From Arthrobacter sp. FW305-BF8 (GTDB lineage Bacteria > Actinomycetota > Actinomycetes > Actinomycetales > Micrococcaceae), in assembly GCF_021789315.1 (NCBI RefSeq), contig NZ_CP084561.1, forward strand, positions 4,712,001 to 4,776,000: 64,000 nt of DNA, given 5' to 3'. Position numbers and translations under genes: made by a program. The notes beneath the pieces are model-generated. The model did no database searches. It had not been told where the DNA came from and was given only the letters and a program-made list of their open reading frames with translations. Within the stretch, counting starts at the first letter, position 1. Each line of letters opens with the position of its first letter. Positions 8,172 through 16,518 of this stretch are shown here, one piece after another.

Positions 8172-9296
8172 ATGTCCAAGCTGATCTACCGACGCCGACC
8201 GTCCGCCCGCCCCGCAGCACATTCCGGTGTAACAGCACACTCCGGTGAACCGACGCATGGCCCGCTCACCAGCGAAGAGCTGCAGCTCGCCGTGCGGAAC
8301 CACTCCATGCCGCTTGAGGCCCTGCGCGAGGACGTGACTCCTCCCGGGCTGCATTACGTGCTGACCCACTTCGACATTCCGCAGGTCAGCGGCGCGTGGC
8401 ACCTGCGGATCGGCGGCGCCGTGGAGCGGGCAATGGAATTGAGCCTTGCGGCGCTGAAGCGGGATCCGGCTATCAGCGTCCAGGTGACCCTGGAATGCGC
8501 CGGCAACGGGCGTTCGCTGCTGAGGCCGCGGCCGCTCAGCCAACCTTGGACGCTGGAAGGCGTGGGAACGGCCGTGTGGACCGGCGTTCCGCTCGCATAC
8601 CTGCTGGCCCAGGCCGGCGTCGAGCCCGAAGCCGTCGAGGTGGTTTTCACCGGTCTGGATGCCGGAATCCAGGGCGGCGTCCGGCAGCAATACGCCCGGA
8701 GCCTGCCGATTGCGGAAGCCTCGCGGGCCGACGTCGTCCTTGCCTACAAGATGAACGGCAGCGAACTGCCGCCCCAGCACGGCTATCCGCTGCGGCTCGT
8801 CGTCCCGGGCTGGTATGGCATGGCCAGCGTCAAGTGGCTGCAGTCGATCCAGGTGGTCACGACGCCGTTTACCGGCTTCCAGCAGTCGGTCGCCTACCGT
8901 TACCAGCACAACGCGGACGACGCCGGCACACCGGTTTCGCGGATCAGGGTGCGGTCCCTGATGGTTCCGCCGGGCATTCCTGACTTCTACACCCGCCGCA
9001 GGTACCTGCCCCGCGGGCCCGTCATGCTCCACGGCCGGGCGTGGTCCGGTGAGGGCGCCATAACGAAAGTGGAGGTCGGGATCGACGGCAAGTGGGTTCC
9101 GGCGCAGCTGGACAAGCCTGCCGGTGCCTTTGCCTGGCGCGGCTGGAACCTGCCATGGGTGGCCGATCCCGGCCACCACGAACTGGCGTGCCGGGCCACC
9201 GACGCGACCGGGTCTACCCAGCCCTTGGAGCAGCACTGGAATTACCAGGGCATGGGAAACAACACGGTGCAACGGGTGCGGGTCATCGTCGAGTAG
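8172..9296 (+). CDS. Sulfite oxidase-like molybdopterin enzyme
   Basis: 374 residues. After a short basic N-terminus, the molybdopterin-binding (SUOX) fold starts near residue 40 ('EELQLAVRNHSMPLEAL'). C109 in 'LECAGNGRS' is the expected molybdenum ligand. 'GVGTAVWTGVPLAYLL', 'YAYKMNG'-like 'VLAYKMNGSELP' and 'HGYPLRLVVPGWYGMASVKWL' are family landmarks. The C-terminal 100 residues form the Mo-co dimerisation domain ('GRAWSGEGAITKVEVGIDG'). It lacks a cytochrome b5 or haem domain and shows no Tat signal, so it is probably cytoplasmic. The substrate (sulfite, or an S/N-oxide as in YedY relatives) is uncertain. It converges on the SDR gene at 9327 with a 30-base gap. Confidence 0.88.
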   Translation: MSKLIYRRRPSARPAAHSGVTAHSGEPTHGPLTSEELQLAVRNHSMPLEALREDVTPPGLHYVLTHFDIPQVSGAWHLRIGGAVERAMELSLAALKRDPAISVQVTLECAGNGRSLLRPRPLSQPWTLEGVGTAVWTGVPLAYLLAQAGVEPEAVEVVFTGLDAGIQGGVRQQYARSLPIAEASRADVVLAYKMNGSELPPQHGYPLRLVVPGWYGMASVKWLQSIQVVTTPFTGFQQSVAYRYQHNADDAGTPVSRIRVRSLMVPPGIPDFYTRRRYLPRGPVMLHGRAWSGEGAITKVEVGIDGKWVPAQLDKPAGAFAWRGWNLPWVADPGHHELACRATDATGSTQPLEQHWNYQGMGNNTVQRVRVIVE

Positions 9297-9326
9297 CCCG
9301 CTGAGCTTGCCTTGGCCGGCGTCCTC

Positions 9327-10100
9327 TTAGTGCATGTGGCTTCCGCCGTTGATGTCGATGGTGGTGCCGGTCAGGTAGGCGGAATCGTCGGAGGACAGGA
9401 AGGTGATGACGGCGGCGACTTCCTCGGTGGTGGCGTTGCGGCCCAAGGGGATGCCGGCGTTGATGGCAGCTTCCTGCTCATCGGTGCTGCCGACGCGGAT
9501 GTTGGTGTCCACGGCGCCCGGGGTAATGGCGTTGACGGTCACGCCGGAGTCACCGAGCTCACGGGCGAGGGCCTTGGTGAAGCCGAGGATGGCGGCCTTG
9601 GCAGCGGAGTAGGGGACCTTGCCGAAGACGCCGCCGCCGCGCTGGGCGGAAACGGAGGACATGTTGACGATACGGCCCCAGCCGTTGTCGATCATGTCCG
9701 GCAGGAAGGCCTTCGTGACGAGGTAGGTGCCGGTGGAGTTCACGGCCATGACCTTGTTCCAGAGGTCAAGCGTGGTTTCCAGGAAGGGCACCGGTGAGGT
9801 GATGCCGGCGATGTTGGCCAGGGCGCCGACGGCCGGAAGGGCGCCGCTCTTGACCTCGGCCGAAACTGCCTTGTACGCGGCGTTGACGGAGTCCTCGTTG
9901 GCGACGTCGATTTCGTAGCCGAACGCCGGGACGTTGAATTCGTTGCCGATTTCGGTGGCGACCTTCGCGGACTTCTCGCCGTCGAGGTCCAGGATCACCA
10001 CGGCCCAGCCCTGGCTGGCGTAGCGGCGGGCGGTGGTCATGCCGATGCCCCGTTCCGAGGTGGCTCCGGTGAGGACGGCGGTGCGCTGAATGGCGGTCAT
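9327..10100 (-). CDS. Short-chain dehydrogenase/reductase
   Basis: 257 residues with AAGGAG before the ATG. The classical SDR layout is present: 'LTGATSERGIG' (residues 10-20) binds NAD(P), 'NIAG' at 96-99, N121, 'MSSVS' near 148, and the Y164-x3-K168 catalytic pair. The C-terminus 'YLTGTTIDINGGSHMH' is typical of the tetrameric FabG/glucose dehydrogenase-like group. D38 and D40 at the end of beta-2 favour NAD. It lies 31 bases downstream of the TIM-barrel isomerase gene and both are divergent from the transporter/transketolase genes, so it probably oxidises a sugar or polyol intermediate of that pathway. The substrate is not readable from sequence. Confidence 0.9.
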   Translation of the reverse strand: MTAIQRTAVLTGATSERGIGMTTARRYASQGWAVVILDLDGEKSAKVATEIGNEFNVPAFGYEIDVANEDSVNAAYKAVSAEVKSGALPAVGALANIAGITSPVPFLETTLDLWNKVMAVNSTGTYLVTKAFLPDMIDNGWGRIVNMSSVSAQRGGGVFGKVPYSAAKAAILGFTKALARELGDSGVTVNAITPGAVDTNIRVGSTDEQEAAINAGIPLGRNATTEEVAAVITFLSSDDSAYLTGTTIDINGGSHMH

Positions 10101-10131
10101 GATGCTCCTTGGTTTTTGTGGGGTTGGTCGA

Positions 10132-10956
10132 TCAGATCAGGTCTGTGATGAAGCTGGCTGCCTTGGCGGCAGCCGCCGGGCGTTCGTCGTGGGTGATGTC
10201 CCGGGTTTCGAGTTCCAGGCTGAAGTGCCCGGTGTAGCCCTGCTCGGCGAGGACCCGCAGCCCGGCGGCGAAATCGGCCTGGCCGTTGCCGATGCTGAGG
10301 TTGATGTTCCCGGGCAGGGCATCGCGCAGGTGCACGTGGGCTATGCGGCCCTCGTGGCGTGCCAAGTACTCCAGCGGGTCCTCGCCAGCGGCGACGATAT
10401 GGCTGAAGTCCATGACAATCCCGACGCCGGAGCCCGCCAGCCGCTGCGCCAGCAGTTCCGCGCGTTCCAGGTTCCAGCAGAACCTCAGGAAGTGCAGCGA
10501 TTCGGTCCAGAGTTCGACGCCGAATCCAGCCGCACGACGCTGGGCCTTGATGAGCTGCGCTGCGACGGTGTCCAGGTCCTCTTCGAGGCTGTTCACCGGT
10601 TCGTGGCTGAGCGCACCGCAGGGCAGGACCAGCGCCTTGGCTCCGGTTTTCGCCGTGAGGGTGAGCAAGGCATCAAGGTGCCTGTCCCGCTTAGCCTGCC
10701 GGCCGGCGTCGAGCACTGCATTGAGGTCCCCGATATCCCCGTTGACGGAACGTACCCGCAGTCCCGATGCGGCCACGTCAGCGGCGACCGCTGAAACGGC
10801 GTCCGCGTCGAGCTCATAAGGAACGTGATCGCAGACGCCGGGAAGGGCGCCCAGGTCGATCTCGCCGAAACCCAGCCCGGCGATGCTTCGCAGGGCGGCC
10901 GGCAGGTCCTGGTGGCGGAAGCTGATGGATGAGCACCCGAGTCGGGAATGGAACAT
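10132..10956 (-). CDS. Sugar phosphate isomerase/epimerase-type TIM barrel protein
   Basis: 274 residues with AGAGGAT upstream of the ATG. The fold is the AP-endonuclease-2/xylose isomerase-like barrel. Visible landmarks are 'LGFGEIDLGALPG', 'VELWTESLH' (metal-ligand Glu), 'GIVMDFSHIVAAGEDP' (Asp and His ligands), 'IAHVHLRDA' (His) and 'FSLELETRD' (final Glu). These give the expected divalent-metal set. The family isomerises or epimerises sugars, inosose and hydroxypyruvate. It is the first gene of a two-gene minus-strand operon with the SDR and faces three operator palindromes (11019-11101). Confidence 0.85.
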   Translation of the reverse strand: MFHSRLGCSSISFRHQDLPAALRSIAGLGFGEIDLGALPGVCDHVPYELDADAVSAVAADVAASGLRVRSVNGDIGDLNAVLDAGRQAKRDRHLDALLTLTAKTGAKALVLPCGALSHEPVNSLEEDLDTVAAQLIKAQRRAAGFGVELWTESLHFLRFCWNLERAELLAQRLAGSGVGIVMDFSHIVAAGEDPLEYLARHEGRIAHVHLRDALPGNINLSIGNGQADFAAGLRVLAEQGYTGHFSLELETRDITHDERPAAAAKAASFITDLI

Positions 10957-11018
10957 CGTTGTTGATCCTCTAGTCGTGCCCGGCGGGCCGTAGTGATGGG
11001 CACCACACTATCGCTGGC

Positions 11019-11101
11019 GACTGTTAACAGTCAACTCCTGACGGCGACTGTTGACAGTCGGCATGACGTCGGTCACACTGGGACACATCTTGTTAACAGT
11101 C
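11019..11101. promoter_or_regulatory. Triple GntR-type operator in divergent promoter region
   Basis: Three related palindromes lie between the divergent transcripts. GACTGTTAACAGTC (11019-11032) is a perfect 14-bp palindrome. GACTGTTGACAGTC (11046-11059) has one change. TCTTGTTAACAGTC (11088-11101) keeps one full half-site. The same sequence precedes the GntR gene at 14566 (14528-14541), so that regulator is the natural candidate to bind here and control both directions. Confidence 0.85.
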
Positions 11102-11146
11102 GACAGCGCTGGAGCTTCTTCAGCCGCTCTTCGAAAGGGAACCACC

Positions 11147-12484
11147 ATGAGCAACGAAGCTCTGAACATGCGGGGGCCGGTCCACGGCACCAAAGATGCC
11201 CGTCGGGTCGCCATCGGCTCGGGCGTCGGCGCCGTGATCGAGACGTACGACTTCATCGGCTTCGGTACTGCGGCCGCCCTCTACTTCGGAACTGCGTTCT
11301 TCCCCACCGGTGACCCGGTCACCGGAACGCTGGCCGCCTTCGCCACGCTCGGCGTCGGCTTCGCCGCCCGGCCGCTGGGCGGCATCATCGGTGGCCACCT
11401 GGGCGACAAGGTGGGACGCAAGCCCGTCCTGGTCACCTCCCTGATCCTGATGGGCATCGCCACCTTCTTTATCGGCCTGCTGCCCACGTACAGCCAGGTG
11501 GGCCTGCTCGCTCCGGCGCTGCTGGTCTTCGTCCGCATCGTCCAGGGCCTGGCCTTCGGTGCGGAATGGGGCGGAGCCATCCTGATGAGCTACGAGCACG
11601 CACCATGGAAGTCCAAGGGCAAGTACACCGGCATCGTCCAGGCCGGCTTCCCGGTGGGACTGTTGCTGGCCAACCTGGTGTTCCTGGTCAGCGTCAACCT
11701 CGGCGGCGAGCTCGCCTGGCGCATCCCCTTCCTCGCCAGCATTGTGCTGGTGGTGGTCGGCCTGATCATCCGTTCCAAGGTCCCCGAGTCCCCGGTCTTC
11801 GACGAGGTCAAGGACCACGGAGACATCGTCAAGTCCCCCATCGTTGAGGTCATCAAGACCGACTGGCGCAACATCGTGAAGGGCATCGGCCTCCGCATCG
11901 CCGAGACCGCCGGCTACGCCGTGTCCATCACCTACATGATTTCCTACCTGCACACCGAACAGCTGGCCGACAAGACCCAGACCCTGGTGGCCCTCTGCAT
12001 CGCGTCCGCCATCGGCATCATCGCCACCATGGCCTGGGGCCGCCTGACCGACAGGATCGGCCGCCGCCCCCTCTACATCTGGTCCACCGCGTTTGCCGCA
12101 CTGTTCGCCATCCCGATGTTCCTGCTGGTCAACACTGGCATGTTCGTCTTCATCATCGCCACGATCGTGATCTCCTACGCGGTCTGCCAGAACTCCCTCG
12201 CCGGAGCCCAGGGAGCCTGGTTCCCCGAGCTGTTCCAGGCCAAGACCCGCGCTTCGGGCGCCTCACTGGCCTACCAGATCTCCGCCATGGTCTCGGGCTT
12301 CACCCCGTTCATCACCACCCTGCTGTTCGTCAGTTTCGGCTGGATTGGCCCGGCCCTTCTGTTCGGCCTGTACGCCCTGATCGGCCTCTGGGCAGCCTTC
12401 GCCACCCGGGAAACCTGGGGCAAGCAGGAGCGCCAGCTCGCTGATGAAATCACCAAAAGCACCCCCCAGTCGGTGAACGCGTGA
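11147..12484 (+). CDS. MFS transporter, metabolite:H+ symporter (MHS) family
   Basis: 445 residues from ATG 11147 (GAAAGGGA upstream); an in-frame start at 11051 would lie inside the operators and is rejected. Twelve hydrophobic segments are apparent. The MHS signature is present: 'GAVIETYDFIGFG' at the N-terminus, 'RPLGGIIGGHLGDKVGRKPVL' between helices 2 and 3, and 'FVRIVQGLAFGAEWGGA'. Relatives import citrate, alpha-ketoglutarate, proline/betaine or shikimate with protons. Position at the head of the transketolase operon suggests it imports that pathway's substrate, perhaps a carboxylated sugar. The stop overlaps an ATG at 12484. Confidence 0.9.
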   Translation: MSNEALNMRGPVHGTKDARRVAIGSGVGAVIETYDFIGFGTAAALYFGTAFFPTGDPVTGTLAAFATLGVGFAARPLGGIIGGHLGDKVGRKPVLVTSLILMGIATFFIGLLPTYSQVGLLAPALLVFVRIVQGLAFGAEWGGAILMSYEHAPWKSKGKYTGIVQAGFPVGLLLANLVFLVSVNLGGELAWRIPFLASIVLVVVGLIIRSKVPESPVFDEVKDHGDIVKSPIVEVIKTDWRNIVKGIGLRIAETAGYAVSITYMISYLHTEQLADKTQTLVALCIASAIGIIATMAWGRLTDRIGRRPLYIWSTAFAALFAIPMFLLVNTGMFVFIIATIVISYAVCQNSLAGAQGAWFPELFQAKTRASGASLAYQISAMVSGFTPFITTLLFVSFGWIGPALLFGLYALIGLWAAFATRETWGKQERQLADEITKSTPQSVNA

Positions 12485-12549
12485 TGACCGCCGTCAACGA
12501 AGCCAGCCTGCAGGAACTGCAGGCCACAACACCTCCCAAGAAGGAACGA

Positions 12550-13416
12550 ATGACCCAGGAAACTGCCGCAGAACGACTCGAACGGGTCAGTGCCGCCGCC
12601 TACCGCATCCGGCACCACGCCCTGAACATGGGCGAGGTCCAGGGCCAGGGCTACGTGGGCCAGGCGCTCGGAGCCGCGGACATGCTCGCCGTCGTCTACG
12701 CCGACCAGCTCCGGTTCCGTGCCGATGATCCGCACTGGGAGCAGCGTGACCGCTTCCTGCTCTCCACCGGGCACTACGCCATCGGCCACTACGCAGCCCT
12801 GGCCGAAGCGGGCATCGTCCCCGTCGAGGAGCTCGAAACCTATGGCTCGGACGACTCCCGGCTCCCCATGTCCGGAATGTCCACCTACACCCCCGGCATG
12901 GAAATCTCCGGCGGTTCCCTCGGCCACGGACTGACCATCGCCGTCGGCATGGCCCTTGGCCTGCGCTACCAGGGCTCGGACGCCAGGATCTACAACTTCC
13001 TCTCCGACGGGGAACTGGACGAGGGCTCCACCTGGGAGGCTGCCATGGGCGCCCACCACCACCAGCTCGGCAACCTCACCGCCATGGTGGACATCAACGC
13101 CCTGCAGGCCGACGGCAAGACCGATACCGTGCTCCGCACCGAACCCATTACCGAAAAGTGGGAAGCCGCCGGCTGGTATGCCCAGCGGGTGGACGGCAAC
13201 GACGTCGCCGCGTTGCTCGCCGCGTTCGACAACGCCGCAGAGCAGGCCGCCACCAGCGGACGTCCCTCCGTGGTCCTCTGCGACACCAAGGTGGGCCGTG
13301 GTGTGACACTGCTGGAGGAACGGGAAAAGGCGCACTTCATGCGCATCGAGGAACACGAATGGCAGCTCTGCCGCGAGCAGTTGACCGCACGATACGAAGG
13401 AAAGGCTGCCCGATGA
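12550..13416 (+). CDS. Transketolase, N-terminal (thiamine diphosphate-binding) subunit
   Basis: 288 residues from ATG 12550, chosen for its AAGAAGGAA site and because homologues begin here; an in-frame ATG at 12484 overlapping the transporter stop (TGATG) would add 22 residues. It is the pyrophosphate domain of a split transketolase: 'HHALNMGEVQGQGYVGQALGAADML', 'GSLGHGLTIAVGMALG', and the TPP/Mg motif 'SDGELDEGSTWEAAMGA' followed by 'VDINALQADG'. Split transketolases include the apulose-4-phosphate and sulfofructose enzymes as well as ordinary ones. It moves two-carbon units together with the next gene, whose start overlaps this stop (ATGA). Confidence 0.9.
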   Translation: MTQETAAERLERVSAAAYRIRHHALNMGEVQGQGYVGQALGAADMLAVVYADQLRFRADDPHWEQRDRFLLSTGHYAIGHYAALAEAGIVPVEELETYGSDDSRLPMSGMSTYTPGMEISGGSLGHGLTIAVGMALGLRYQGSDARIYNFLSDGELDEGSTWEAAMGAHHHQLGNLTAMVDINALQADGKTDTVLRTEPITEKWEAAGWYAQRVDGNDVAALLAAFDNAAEQAATSGRPSVVLCDTKVGRGVTLLEEREKAHFMRIEEHEWQLCREQLTARYEGKAAR

Positions 13417-14432
13417 GCACCACAGCAGTGAAGTCCACCGCCGGGGCAAGCACCGCCCCCAAGCTCAAAACCTCGGCCATGATCGCGTCCTTCGCCGATC
13501 CGGGACAGAAAACCGCTTCCGCCCCGTTCGGCCACGCACTGGTCAAGGCCGCGCAGGAAAACGACAGGATCGTTGGCCTCACTGCGGACCTGGGCAAGTA
13601 CACGGACATGCACATCTTCGCCCAGGCTTTCCCGGAACGGTTCTTCCAGATGGGCATGGCCGAGCAGCTGCTCTTCGGCGCTGCAGCAGGCCTCGCCGAA
13701 ACCGGACTGGTGCCGTTCGCCTCCACCTACTCCGTGTTCGCCGCCCGCCGCGCCTACGACTTCCTCTGCCTGGACGCGGCCGAGCCGAACCTGAACGTCA
13801 ACATCGTGGGCGGCCTGCCCGGCCTCACCACCGGCTACGGCCCCAGCCACCAGGCCACCGAGGACATGGCGATCTTCCGCGGCATGCCCAACCTGACCAT
13901 CGTGGACCCCTGTGATTCCATCGACATCGAACAGGCCGTCCCGCAGCTCGCCGCCAGCGAAGGACCCACCTACCTGCGCCTGCTCCGCGGCAACGTGCCC
14001 ACCGTCCTGGACGAGTACGACTACACGTTCGAGCTCGGCAAGGCCAAGGTCCTGCGCGGGGGCAACGACGTCGTCTTCGTTTCCAGCGGCCTGATGACCA
14101 TGCGTGCCCTGCAGGCAGCCAAGGCGCTGGCGGAACACAACGTGGACGTCGCCGTCGTCCATACGCCCACCATCAAACCGTTCGACGCCGCAACCGTCCT
14201 GGCCGAAATCAACACCGACCGGCTGGCCGTGACCCTGGAAAACCACTCCGTGGTGGGCGGGCTGTTCGAAACAGTCGCCTCATCCGTAGTCAGCGCAGGC
14301 CTCGGCAAGCGGGTGGTGCCGGTGGCACTGCCGGACGAATTCCTCGACGCCGGCGCCCTGCCCACGCTCCACGAACGCTACGGCTTGACCGTCCAGCGCA
14401 TCGTGGCGAAGGTGCTCGCCGAGCTCGGCTAG
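13413..14432 (+). CDS. Transketolase, C-terminal subunit
   Basis: 339 residues from ATG 13413, overlapping the previous stop, with GAAGGAAAGG upstream. It contains the pyrimidine-binding domain ('HALVKAAQENDRIVGLTADLGKYTD', 'QMGMAEQLLFGAAAGLA', where the Glu activates thiamine diphosphate) and the C-terminal domain ('TYLRLLRGN', 'VTLENHSVVGGLFETV'). The first 30 residues are a Ser/Thr/Ala-rich extension. Together with the N-terminal subunit it forms one functional transketolase. Being in a regulated operon with a dedicated transporter, isomerase and SDR, it is more likely a pathway-specific enzyme than the pentose-phosphate housekeeping one. Confidence 0.9.
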   Translation: MSTTAVKSTAGASTAPKLKTSAMIASFADPGQKTASAPFGHALVKAAQENDRIVGLTADLGKYTDMHIFAQAFPERFFQMGMAEQLLFGAAAGLAETGLVPFASTYSVFAARRAYDFLCLDAAEPNLNVNIVGGLPGLTTGYGPSHQATEDMAIFRGMPNLTIVDPCDSIDIEQAVPQLAASEGPTYLRLLRGNVPTVLDEYDYTFELGKAKVLRGGNDVVFVSSGLMTMRALQAAKALAEHNVDVAVVHTPTIKPFDAATVLAEINTDRLAVTLENHSVVGGLFETVASSVVSAGLGKRVVPVALPDEFLDAGALPTLHERYGLTVQRIVAKVLAELG

Positions 14433-14460
14433 TCCCGGCTTCGGCTCCGTCTGGAGCGCA

Positions 14461-14510
14461 GCCACGGCAGGAGGGCGGGACAGCACGTGGCCCCGCACTC
14501 CTGCCGTGGC
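14461..14510 (+). terminator. Terminator-like hairpin after the transketolase operon
   Basis: GCCACGGCAGGAG (14461-14473) pairs perfectly with CTCCTGCCGTGGC (14498-14510), a 13-bp stem with a 24-base loop that can pair further internally (GCGGG with CCCGC). It sits 28 bases after the transketolase stop and just before the operator of the GntR gene. Confidence 0.7.
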
Positions 14511-14514
14511 ATCA

Positions 14515-14541
14515 TTGTTAACACGGCGACTGTAAACAGTC
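14515..14541. promoter_or_regulatory. GntR operator upstream of its own gene
   Basis: GACTGTAAACAGTC (14528-14541) is a one-off variant of the palindrome found three times at 11019-11101. A partial site TTGTTAACA lies at 14515-14523. It is 24 bases before the GntR start codon, so autoregulation is likely. Confidence 0.8.
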
Positions 14542-14565
14542 GACCTCTGACCTTGGGAGAATCCG

Positions 14566-15222
14566 ATGGCCGCGACAGCAACCCTGCTGGGACTGGAAAA
14601 GAAAAGCCTCCGCGAGCAGGCGCTGGCCGCGCTGCGCACCGCCATCACCAGCGGAGCACTCGAGCCGGGCCGCCACCTCGTGGAAACCGAGCTGTCCGAG
14701 ATGCTGCAGATCAGCCGCGGAACGCTCCGGGAGGCCCTGCGGCAGCTCCAGCAGGAAGGCCTGGTGTCCGCGGGCACCCGCGGCAGGCTCTCTGTCCGGC
14801 ACCTGGATGCCAAGGAAATCCGCGACATCTACTCCGTCCGGGCGGCCCTGGAATCCCTGGCTGCCCGCACACTGTGCGAACTGCCGGACCGCCAGCACGT
14901 CATCGGGTCGCTCCGCGCAGCGATCCAGGCCATGGAAGCGTCCACCCACGGCACACTGGAGGAGCGGGTGGAATCCGATCTCGACTTCCACCGCACCATG
15001 TGCCGCCTCACCGGCAACGAGACCCTGCTCCACTCGTGGGAATCCCTGGAAGGGTCCATCCGGATGTCCATCATGTTCGCCGGGCTCGAAAAGGGCGTGC
15101 GGAACATGAGCGTGGACCGGCACAACGACATCGTCGCAGCCATCGAAACCGGCGACGCCACCTTGGCCCGCGACACCATCCGCGAGCACATGGACTCCGC
15201 TGCGGCCGTCCTGGTCGCGTAG
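14566..15222 (+). CDS. GntR family transcriptional regulator (FCD/FadR subfamily)
   Basis: 218 residues. The N-terminal winged helix-turn-helix spans about residues 12-80 ('LREQALAALRTAITSGALEPGRHLVETELSEMLQISRGTLREALRQL', read as separate helices). The C-terminal FCD domain has 'DLDFHRTMCRLTGN' and 'HNDIVAAIETGD...IREHMDSA', whose Asp and His residues are the usual metal-binding ligand set. Matching palindromes before this gene and in the divergent promoter region at 11019-11101 indicate it controls the whole 9327-15222 cluster, probably as a repressor released by a pathway metabolite. Effector unknown. Confidence 0.9.
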   Translation: MAATATLLGLEKKSLREQALAALRTAITSGALEPGRHLVETELSEMLQISRGTLREALRQLQQEGLVSAGTRGRLSVRHLDAKEIRDIYSVRAALESLAARTLCELPDRQHVIGSLRAAIQAMEASTHGTLEERVESDLDFHRTMCRLTGNETLLHSWESLEGSIRMSIMFAGLEKGVRNMSVDRHNDIVAAIETGDATLARDTIREHMDSAAAVLVA

Positions 15223-15391
15223 CCTCTCTGCCCCGCCGCCCCCTGACGTGTGGTCCTGAAATCGGCTGTCGGCGAGTCCGGCCCGACACGCCCGTGCGGC
15301 GTTTAGGCGGCAAAAGCCCTGGGTACCTGAACCAGTGCACCGTACACCTCGTCGGTCCCGACCGACCACTGGTCTCTGAAAGGCGGTGATC

Positions 15392-16288
15392 ATGGATCGC
15401 CACACATCCGCCAACTGGGCCTCCGGCCAGATTTCCGAGGACGCCGTCGTGGACGTCCTCATTCCCACCTGCAACCGGCCCGCCGAGCTGGCCGTCACCC
15501 TCGCCGGGCTTGCAGCACAGCAGGGTCCGGCCTTTCGGCTGGTGGTCAGCGACCAGTCGGACGGGCTGCCGGCCTGGGAGCATCCTCCGGCGGCCGCCCT
15601 GCTCCGCGTGCTCCGTGCGCAGGGCACCCAGGTCGATCTGCACCGCCACCTGCCGCGCCGCGGCCTCGCCGAACACCGCCAGTTCGCACTCGAGCAGGCC
15701 CGGACGGACAAAGTGCTCTTCCTCGATGACGATGTCTGGCTCGAACCGGGTGCGCTGAACAGGATGAGTGAAGCCCTCGATACCCTGGGCTGCGGCTTTG
15801 TGGGAATGGCACCGCAGGGGCTCTCCTTCCTGAACGACCGCCGCCCGGAACAGACCCGCACGTTTGAACCATGGCAGGGAAGGGTGACACCCGAGCGGAT
15901 CCGCCCCGGCGACGAGGCCTTCCAGCGCTGGCCGCTGCACAATGCGGCGAACCTGAGCCATCTGAGCGCCGAACTGGGACTGGAATCCGGGCAATGGGTG
16001 CCGTACAAGGTGGCTTGGCTGGGCGGGTGCACCATGTTCCGCCGCGAGGCCCTGGAGGAGACTGGCGGGTTCCGGTTCTGGACTCAGTTGCCGCCCGAGC
16101 ACTGCGGTGAGGACGTCGTGGCCCAGTGGCGGGTGATGGAAAGGTTCGGCGGCGCGGGAATCCTTCCCACGGGCGCCGTCCACCTGGAATCCCCCACCAC
16201 GGTCACGGACCGCCGGGTGGAAGCCTTTGACATCGTGCTGGCGGACAGCCCGGAGGATGCAACCCACCAACTAGCCGAAAGGTACTGA
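15392..16288 (+). CDS. Glycosyltransferase family 2-like protein
   Basis: 298 residues from ATG 15392, with AAAGGCGG about 5-8 nt upstream (GTG 15386 is too close to it). GT-A features: 'VDVLIPTCNRPAELAVTL' at the N-terminus, the nucleotide-sugar/metal motif 'KVLFLDDDVWLEPGAL' (Asp triplet), 'GGCTMFRREALEETGGF' and 'CGEDVVAQWRVM' with the expected acidic ED. No membrane segment, so it is cytoplasmic or peripheral. Acceptor and sugar unknown. The DUF2795 gene starts 1 nt after its stop, so these two are co-transcribed. There is no surrounding polysaccharide cluster. Confidence 0.85.
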   Translation: MDRHTSANWASGQISEDAVVDVLIPTCNRPAELAVTLAGLAAQQGPAFRLVVSDQSDGLPAWEHPPAAALLRVLRAQGTQVDLHRHLPRRGLAEHRQFALEQARTDKVLFLDDDVWLEPGALNRMSEALDTLGCGFVGMAPQGLSFLNDRRPEQTRTFEPWQGRVTPERIRPGDEAFQRWPLHNAANLSHLSAELGLESGQWVPYKVAWLGGCTMFRREALEETGGFRFWTQLPPEHCGEDVVAQWRVMERFGGAGILPTGAVHLESPTTVTDRRVEAFDIVLADSPEDATHQLAERY

Positions 16289-16289
16289 C

Positions 16290-16484
16290 ATGGCCGAGAC
16301 ACCGAACCCCATCCAGATCCAGAAGTTCCTGAGCGGGATCGACTACCCCGCGAGCCGCCAAACCCTCATCTCCCGGGCCAAGGAGTCCGGCGCAGACAGC
16401 AACGTCCTGGACGCGCTGCAGAGTATTCCGGACAGGGAATATGGCAGCCCGACGGCGGTGAGTTCCGCCGTCTCGGACGTCTAG
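16290..16484 (+). CDS. DUF2795 domain small protein
   Basis: 64 residues. 'IQIQKFLSGIDYPASRQTLISRAKESGADSNVLDALQSIPDREYGSPTAVSSAV' (shown here only as family resemblance in pieces) matches DUF2795: a short helical protein with 'YPA' and a 'L..IPDREY.SP..V..A' tail. The family is abundant in actinobacteria and uncharacterised. It follows the glycosyltransferase directly with AAAGG upstream and is probably translated from the same mRNA. Confidence 0.85.
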   Translation: MAETPNPIQIQKFLSGIDYPASRQTLISRAKESGADSNVLDALQSIPDREYGSPTAVSSAVSDV

Positions 16485-16518
16485 GTCAGTTCCGTCCCGG
16501 CTATACTCGGCTGCAATT

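Noticed and set aside
7581..9272. A 563-codon minus-strand open frame opposite the reductase and sulfite oxidase genes
   Set aside because: Shadow frame; the plus strand carries two recognisable proteins with ribosome sites.
11051..11146. Upstream extension of the MHS transporter start
   Set aside because: It would place the N-terminus across two operator palindromes; ATG 11147 has its own ribosome site and matches family N-termini.
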